From Flavobacteria bacterium GWA2_35_26 (GTDB lineage Bacteria; Bacteroidota; Bacteroidia; Flavobacteriales; Flavobacteriaceae), in the NCBI GenBank assembly GCA_001800905.1, contig MGWH01000003.1:124001-188000 (forward strand): a stretch of 64,000 nucleotides of DNA, given 5' to 3'. The notes beneath the pieces were generated by a model, which saw nothing but the letters and a program-made list of their open reading frames with translations, was not told the DNA's origin and did not search any database. A program made the position numbers and the translations under genes. Positions 59,068 through 64,000 of the stretch are shown here, in pieces (positions within the stretch are counted from its first letter, which is position 1; each line of letters opens with the position of its first letter).

Positions 59068-59729
59068 TAATTACTCATTTCGCCAGATACAATATAAATT
59101 CCTCCTACATACAATATAGTAGCAATGGCATATTGTCCGGCTGTTTTGGTAAAATTATTTCTGTTGTTAAACGTTCCAGAAAACGTAACTTGTCCAGAAC
59201 CCGATTGTAAAATCATGCAATTAAACCCTTCTGGAATTCCCGTTGATGGCAAGCTCAATGTTATGGCTGAAGTGCATCTTAAAATCATCCCATTGTCAGT
59301 AATTGCAATAGCCCTGTTAGAGGCTTCTGCGCTGACATTAGAAACAAAACCGCTCAATTTAGAAGTGGCTGAATTGCCTCCAGTTAAATTTCCAGCAATT
59401 GATACATTCCCAGCTGTATAACTAATATCATTTCCGGAACGGTTCCAATTACTATTAACGCGTGTCCAAGAGACAGTAGTTGTTGTACTGTTATTCACAT
59501 AAAATCCAGAGAGATCATCGGTTTGATAGACCATTAATCCATTAGCTGCTGCAGGAAGCGTTATTGCCTCGCGTTGCGCTTTAGTCATACGAGGAATCAA
59601 CAAACCTTTGTCTGTAGAAGTGATATCCAGCTTTGCCGAAGCATTAGGCGTAGTCGTGCCAATACCGGTTTGGGCCTTCCCACTCAGGAACGCCAAACAC
59701 AACACTAGTACTACTATTCCTTTTCTCAT
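59067..59729 (-). CDS. Exported fibre-associated protein with TGIGTTTP module
   Basis: The protein has 220 residues from ATG 59729; an outer start at 59798 lies within the large fibre gene. It has a signal peptide ending SGKAQ. The module [19 protein letters not shown] is followed by [18 protein letters not shown]. The C-terminal part ([28 protein letters not shown] onwards) looks like a compact beta cap and loosely resembles the end of the large fibre protein. It begins 11 bases after the large gene ends. Confidence 0.75.
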   Translation of the reverse strand: MRKGIVVLVLCLAFLSGKAQTGIGTTTPNASAKLDITSTDKGLLIPRMTKAQREAITLPAAANGLMVYQTDDLSGFYVNNSTTTTVSWTRVNSNWNRSGNDISYTAGNVSIAGNLTGGNSATSKLSGFVSNVSAEASNRAIAITDNGMILRCTSAITLSLPSTGIPEGFNCMILQSGSGQVTFSGTFNNRNNFTKTAGQYAIATILYVGGIYIVSGEMSN

Positions 59730-59740
59730 GCTGTTGTCGA

Positions 59741-62700
59741 TTAGAATAAGGCTCTTAATACGTTCCATTGTGTGCCATCTGAAACTAATTTTACCCAATT
59801 GTTAGACGCTTCTATTCCGAGCCTTACACTCGCAGCAGTTTTATTATCGTTATCTATATAAATATTACCAGATGCCGGAGTAATTGTAATTGCAAAGGCT
59901 GTTTTATTCTTAATTGTTATTTCTTTTCCCGCGTTTCCTGTTGCTGCAGCTGGAATAGTAAATGCTCCTGCAGCGGTTCCCGTATAAAACACAATTGACT
60001 CTGCTAATGTGATTGGATAAGCGGTATCAGTAGTCGTTACCGCAGACCCTAAACCATTAGACCAAGAAGCTACTCCATCACCATCTGAAGTCAATACTTT
60101 CCCTGCGCCTGCTCCACTAGCAACCGTTAAGGTTCCGGTAATTTTAGCATTGCCGCCCACGTTTAGGTTTTCAACAATTCCTACTCCACCTGCTACTTTT
60201 AGTGCCCCTGTAGTAGTAGATGTTGAACCAGTTGCGTTTGGAAGATCTAAAGCTCCCATGATACGGGCAGCAGTAGTGGTAGACGAACCAATTAAAGTTG
60301 TGTTGGATCCTAAACCTACGGTTCCTGCTGTTCCATTGTAGCCTGAGATCACGATTTGATTCGTTTGACTATCAGCGGCAGGTCGAACATCGTATCCAAT
60401 TAAAACGCTATTAGCCCCAGCAGCATTAGAGGAAGACCCTGTTGCAATTTTACTTCCTGCAAAAGTTCCCACAAAAATGTTTTTGGATCCTGATGAGATT
60501 CTATTTCCAGCATAGGCCCCAAAAGCGGTATTATCAATTCCAGAAGAATTGAATACTAATGATTGATAGCCTAATCCCGTGTTTGAAGTACCACTAGAAT
60601 TATTTATTAATGTCCCCGATCCTACAGCGGTATTCGTTTCTATTCCTCCGCCACCTCGTCCAAAACCAATCCCTTGCACGCGTAAACCATAGTTGGTTAA
60701 AGCGGCATAGGAGCCATTAGCAAAGGTAGGATTAATATCTAGCCCAACTAAAATATCACCATCAGCCGCGGCAGTAAGTGTAGGAGAAAATGTTTTAGCT
60801 CCTGCAAAGGTTTGTGCTCCCGTAGTCACTATTCCTCCATAAGTAGCGCTTGCCGGTTCTAAATTCAAATTCACTCCCGAAATTGTTGCCCCATTGGCAT
60901 TGGGTGTGCTTCCTATGGCAGCCATTGTAGTTACACCTGCTGGTGTTGTCCATGTCCCCAATCCATTGGCATCTGAGGTTAATACTTTTCCTGCCCCTGC
61001 TCCACTAGTAACCGTTAAGGTTCCGGTAATTTTAGCATAGCCGCCCACGTTTAGGTTTTCGGCAATTCCAGCACCACCTGCAACGGTTAAAGCTCCTGTA
61101 GTTGCTGTGGTGGAGGTTGTGGTGTTAGGTAAATTCAAAGCCCCATAAATTGCTGCTTTTGTTGTAGAACTATTTCCAATTACAGTACTATTTGAACCCA
61201 AACCAACGGCAGCATTACCTATAACCGTTTCGTTGACTGAACCAGTTGCGTTTAGCCCTTTAGTACTCGCTCCTAGATATACCGAAAAAGATGACGTAGT
61301 CATTGCGGCAGTTCCTGTAGTATCATATCTTCCTGCATTGTATCCCACTGCAACATTATCAATACCTGTTGTATTTCCGGCTAAAGATTGCCAACCCAAA
61401 GCTGAATTATAATTTCCGGTAGTAGTAGCTGATAAAGCACTTCTACCTATTGCTGTATTGGCTAAACCAGTTGTATTCACTCTTAAAGCACTTTGACCTA
61501 CTGCTATATTTTCATTTCCAGTAGTGTTACTTAAAGCACTATCAAGACCTATTGCAACGTTAGAATTACCTGTTGTATTATTTAGTAATGATGACCTTCC
61601 TATAGCAATATTATTATTTCCTCCAGTGTTAGCCAATAAAGCATCTTTACCAATAGCTACATTGGAAGCACCGGTTATATTATTTTTTAGTGCTTGATAC
61701 CCTAATACCACACTGTCAATTCCTGATGTATTGCTACTAAAAGCGCTCGATCCTAATACCGTGTTGGATTCAACACCACCCTGTCCTCTCCCTAAAGTAA
61801 GGCTGTTGACTATCATATCGGAACTCAATGTTTTTACTCCTGCTATAGTTTGGGCTGTAGTTAAGTCAACAAAGTTTTGAGTTGCCGATCCTGTTCCTCC
61901 ATTAGCCAAGGGTAATACTCCTGTAACTCCTGTGGCCAAATCTGGAGATGGAATTGATGAAAAGGATAAAGTTCCTGTTCCATTGGTAGTCAATACTTGT
62001 CCTGCTGTACCGTCGGTATTTGGATAGGTGATACCCCCTGCATTTAAAATCCCATTTATAGTAGTGTCTCCATTTTTTAAAACTACTACTGCATCACTTA
62101 AAGTATTTTCATCCGTACCATTACCTATAACAAATAAACGGTCAGCAACATTAAAACTAGTAGAATCTATAGCTGTTGGATTAGTATTAAATGACCCTAT
62201 TGCAATTTCAGAAAAAGAATTGGCGTTAATTCCTATCCCTAAAGCAACTGAATTAGAACCCCTAGCTGTTGATTTATAACCTATTGCTGTTGATGATGTG
62301 CCACTTGCCAATGTTTCATTTCCTGTGGCTAATGAATAAAATCCCGTTGCTTTTGATTTATAACCCATAGCTGTAGATGAGGAGCCGATTGCTTTAGTAA
62401 GATCTCCTGTAGCTAACGAATTTACTCCACTTGCTTCAGATTTATAACCCATAGCTGTTGATGACGAGCCGATTGCTTTAGTAAGATCTCCTGTAGCTAA
62501 CGAATTTACTCCACTTGCTTCAGATTTATAACCCATAGCTGTTGATGACGAGCCGCTAGCTAAAGTCTCACTCCCTATAGCAAAGGCATTGCTATCTATA
62601 GCCTGAGTTGTGTTTCCAAAAGTAGCTGAATTAACTCCACTTGCTAGTGTTAAACTTCCTGAAGCGAAGGCATTACTATTTGTTGCCTGGGTTTGGTATC

Positions 62701-62899
62701 CCATAGCGATCGTATTCACTTGATTTGCCAATGTTTCACTTCCTATAGCGAAGGCGTTACTATTCGTTGCCTGAGTGGCATCTCCAAAAGCAGTAGAATT
62801 CACTCCGCTTGCTATAGTTGCGCTTCCTGTAGCCAAAGCATTAGACTGAGTTGCCTGGGTTGTATTCCCAAATGCAACTGCATTGACTCCATCTGCCAA
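59741..62899 (-). CDS. Large fibre/adhesin gene, downstream part (after the frameshift)
   Basis: This frame encodes at least 1052 residues but lacks a natural start, and its frame continues upstream to the 8-bp duplication. It begins with about 20 YadA-head-type repeats (AxGxxTxAxGxxSxAxG, 14 residues each). Then follow [23 protein letters not shown] linkers, a block of NTTGxxNxAIGxxAL repeats (about 24 residues each, near 350-530), a second similar module and a compact C-terminal cap ending [18 protein letters not shown]. The repeats form trimeric beta-rolls in YadA-like adhesins. No membrane anchor or T9SS tail is visible. Without the duplication it would fuse to the upstream part. Confidence 0.8.
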   Translation of the reverse strand: MADGVNAVAFGNTTQATQSNALATGSATIASGVNSTAFGDATQATNSNAFAIGSETLANQVNTIAMGYQTQATNSNAFASGSLTLASGVNSATFGNTTQAIDSNAFAIGSETLASGSSSTAMGYKSEASGVNSLATGDLTKAIGSSSTAMGYKSEASGVNSLATGDLTKAIGSSSTAMGYKSKATGFYSLATGNETLASGTSSTAIGYKSTARGSNSVALGIGINANSFSEIAIGSFNTNPTAIDSTSFNVADRLFVIGNGTDENTLSDAVVVLKNGDTTINGILNAGGITYPNTDGTAGQVLTTNGTGTLSFSSIPSPDLATGVTGVLPLANGGTGSATQNFVDLTTAQTIAGVKTLSSDMIVNSLTLGRGQGGVESNTVLGSSAFSSNTSGIDSVVLGYQALKNNITGASNVAIGKDALLANTGGNNNIAIGRSSLLNNTTGNSNVAIGLDSALSNTTGNENIAVGQSALRVNTTGLANTAIGRSALSATTTGNYNSALGWQSLAGNTTGIDNVAVGYNAGRYDTTGTAAMTTSSFSVYLGASTKGLNATGSVNETVIGNAAVGLGSNSTVIGNSSTTKAAIYGALNLPNTTTSTTATTGALTVAGGAGIAENLNVGGYAKITGTLTVTSGAGAGKVLTSDANGLGTWTTPAGVTTMAAIGSTPNANGATISGVNLNLEPASATYGGIVTTGAQTFAGAKTFSPTLTAAADGDILVGLDINPTFANGSYAALTNYGLRVQGIGFGRGGGGIETNTAVGSGTLINNSSGTSNTGLGYQSLVFNSSGIDNTAFGAYAGNRISSGSKNIFVGTFAGSKIATGSSSNAAGANSVLIGYDVRPAADSQTNQIVISGYNGTAGTVGLGSNTTLIGSSTTTAARIMGALDLPNATGSTSTTTGALKVAGGVGIVENLNVGGNAKITGTLTVASGAGAGKVLTSDGDGVASWSNGLGSAVTTTDTAYPITLAESIVFYTGTAAGAFTIPAAATGNAGKEITIKNKTAFAITITPASGNIYIDNDNKTAASVRLGIEASNNWVKLVSDGTQWNVLRALF
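62382..62549 (-). repeat. 84-bp near-identical tandem duplication in the large fibre gene
   Basis: Units at 62382-62465 and 62466-62549 are nearly identical and encode the 28-residue pair [20 protein letters not shown] plus TAMGYK. They are part of a broader 42-bp periodic array (about 62.2-63.6 kb) of diverged copies. Such in-frame repeats can change copy number by recombination. Confidence 0.85.
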
Positions 62900-62979
62900 T
62901 GTTTCACTACCAATAGCGAAAGCGTTGCTTTCAATTGCCTGGGTTTTATAACCAAAAGAAGCAGAATTTACTCCATTTG

Positions 62980-64000
62980 CTAATGTTTCACTTCCTGTGG
63001 CGAAAGCGTTACTTTCTTACTTTCAGTTGCCTGCGATCTATAACCAAAAGCTGTTGAAGAATAACCGCTTGCCAAAGTTTCGTATCCTGTAGCAAAAGCA
63101 CTACTTTGAGTTGCCTGCGTTTTGTATCCAAAAGTAGTAGAAGATGAACCGCTAGCCAGGGTATCGTAACCTGTGGCTAAAGAAGTAAAACCAGAAGCTT
63201 CTGATTGATAGCCTATTGCAGTTGATGATGATTGACTTGCCAATGTTTCATCCCCTATCGCTAATGAATTAACTCCAGATGCCACCGTTCTATAACCCAT
63301 TGAAGTTGATGACGAGCCACTTGCCAATGTTTCACTACCTGTGGCTAATGAAAAAACACCACTTGCTTCTGATTTGTAACCCATAGCGGTTGAAGCTGTA
63401 GCGGTTGCTTTAGTTTGATCTCCCGAAGCAAAGGAATAAACTTGGTTTGCCAATGTTTGACTTCCTATGGCGAAAGCATTACTTTCTGTTGCCTGAGTTT
63501 TGTAACCAAAAGCAGCTGAATTATTACCACTAGATACCGTCTCATTTCCTGTAGCGAACGAATAATTTCCAATTGAAGCATCATCACCATCTAAATAACC
63601 CACTCTAAAAGCTGATTTTTGTGGATACCACATCATTCTGTTACCTAGCGGCAAAGCAGAAGGAGTTCCAGCACCCATAGTTCCAGAAGCAATTAATCCA
63701 TCATTACTAATAAATGTTTTTAAACCATCTATATCTTGATTAGTTGTTAAATCAACAAAGTTAGTATCTACATAATTCTTCGTGGATGCGTCTTGCGCAT
63801 TTGTAGGATCTGCAACGTTTATTACTTTATATGACGTACCCATATCCACATCAGCTGCAGCAGCTTTAAATCCACTTAAAGGGATATTCGTTTTGTCTAA
63901 TTTGGCATCCGTTACATTCGCATCTGCAATCATAGTTGTCACTACTTTATCCGTTCCAATAGCTGTAACTCCTGCGTTTGTAATGGTCAGGTCACCTGTA
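62980..64000 (-). CDS. Large fibre/adhesin gene, upstream part (5' end outside window, frame broken)
   Basis: The frame is open to the window edge. It reads TGDLTITNAGVTAIGTDKVV, then VADPTNAQDASTKNYVDTNFVDLTTNQDIDGLKTF, the ATKxYVD pattern of phage tail-fibre repeats. About 14 YadA-head-type repeats (GYKTQATESNAFAIG and variants) follow. After RSQATES the frame runs into KKVTLSPQEVKH and a TAG stop at 62980-62982. This aberrant tail follows the tandem 8-bp duplication at 63009-63024. The signal peptide, if any, lies beyond the window. Confidence 0.8.
   Translation of the reverse strand, partial: TGDLTITNAGVTAIGTDKVVTTMIADANVTDAKLDKTNIPLSGFKAAAADVDMGTSYKVINVADPTNAQDASTKNYVDTNFVDLTTNQDIDGLKTFISNDGLIASGTMGAGTPSALPLGNRMMWYPQKSAFRVGYLDGDDASIGNYSFATGNETVSSGNNSAAFGYKTQATESNAFAIGSQTLANQVYSFASGDQTKATATASTAMGYKSEASGVFSLATGSETLASGSSSTSMGYRTVASGVNSLAIGDETLASQSSSTAIGYQSEASGFTSLATGYDTLASGSSSTTFGYKTQATQSSAFATGYETLASGYSSTAFGYRSQATESKKVTLSPQEVKH
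63009..63024 (-). other. Frameshifting 8-bp tandem duplication in the large fibre gene
   Basis: TTACTTTC occurs twice in direct tandem (63009-63016 and 63017-63024; GAAAGTAA on the coding strand). Related repeats in the same array, for example near 62,920 and 63,480, have only one copy at this position. Deleting one copy joins RSQATES to NAFATGSETLANG and restores the repeat period and a continuous frame from the window edge to 59741. Confidence 0.9.

Noticed and set aside
62200..63600. CRISPR-like periodic repeat array
   Set aside because: The 42-bp periodicity is continuous coding sequence for 14-residue YadA-head units without spacers.
53992..64000. Remnant prophage, because of tail-fibre repeats and an S74 domain
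   Set aside because: Each complete gene has a signal peptide, and no capsid, terminase, baseplate, lysis or integrase gene is present. Glycan-binding domains fit surface adhesins better.

Overview
The window is AT-rich and reads as a chromosomal segment of a member of the Flavobacteriaceae, most likely Flavobacterium. The evidence is an exonuclease-DnaE fusion, a MurF-alanine racemase fusion, a bS16 ribosomal protein with a long acidic tail, a mevalonate-pathway cluster, TonB-linked BlaI/M56 regulators, and many promoters with the Bacteroidetes -7 element TAnnTTTG. No insertion sequence, integrase, rRNA or CRISPR array was seen.

Layout. 1-9.8 kb is a maltodextrin locus on the + strand: the end of a LacI-type regulator, an MFS sugar transporter, beta-phosphoglucomutase, a GH65 disaccharide phosphorylase, an esterase and two exported GH13 amylases. 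9.8-15.7 kb holds a flavoprotein, TspO, two mevalonate-pathway GHMP enzymes, a UbiA prenyltransferase and a pseudouridine synthase. 15.7-26 kb holds an M3 peptidase, a small exported protein, tRNA-Leu, an M20 dipeptidase, a BlaI/M56 regulatory pair with a visible operator, a DUF423 protein, a cyclase-family protein, HemW, RuvC and a lipoprotein. 26-32 kb has a candidate small RNA, tRNA-Asp, thioredoxin and the DnaQ-DnaE polymerase. 32-37.3 kb is a leucine (possibly also isoleucine) operon: leuC, leuD, a LeuA/citramalate-synthase-like gene and leuB. 37-49.8 kb mixes translation genes (rpsP, rimM, two RNA methyltransferases), acyl-CoA dehydrogenase, Fe-S carriers (ferredoxin, NifU domain, Mrp), a Cys-less alkyltransferase-like protein and a TonB receptor with a small His/Cys protein. 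49.8-53.9 kb carries asd, mscL and murF-alr.

The right end (53,992 to beyond 64,000, - strand) is the most unusual part. It is a tightly packed operon of at least six genes for exported fibre-like or adhesin-like proteins. The first gene is a very large protein of YadA-head-type and phage-tail-fibre-type repeats. After it come a short cap-like protein, a PA14 plus LamG-like protein, a protein ending in an S74 intramolecular chaperone with an intact Ser-Lys dyad, a C-type-lectin plus discoidin-like protein, and another fibre-like protein. The large fibre gene is broken in this sequence by a perfect 8-bp tandem duplication at 63,009-63,024. Removing one copy restores one continuous frame, which points to slipped-strand on/off switching or a recent mutation.

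The start of the LacI gene and the start of the large fibre gene lie outside the window. Several gene starts were moved to inner codons because the outer TTG codons lie inside promoter elements or give implausible N-termini.
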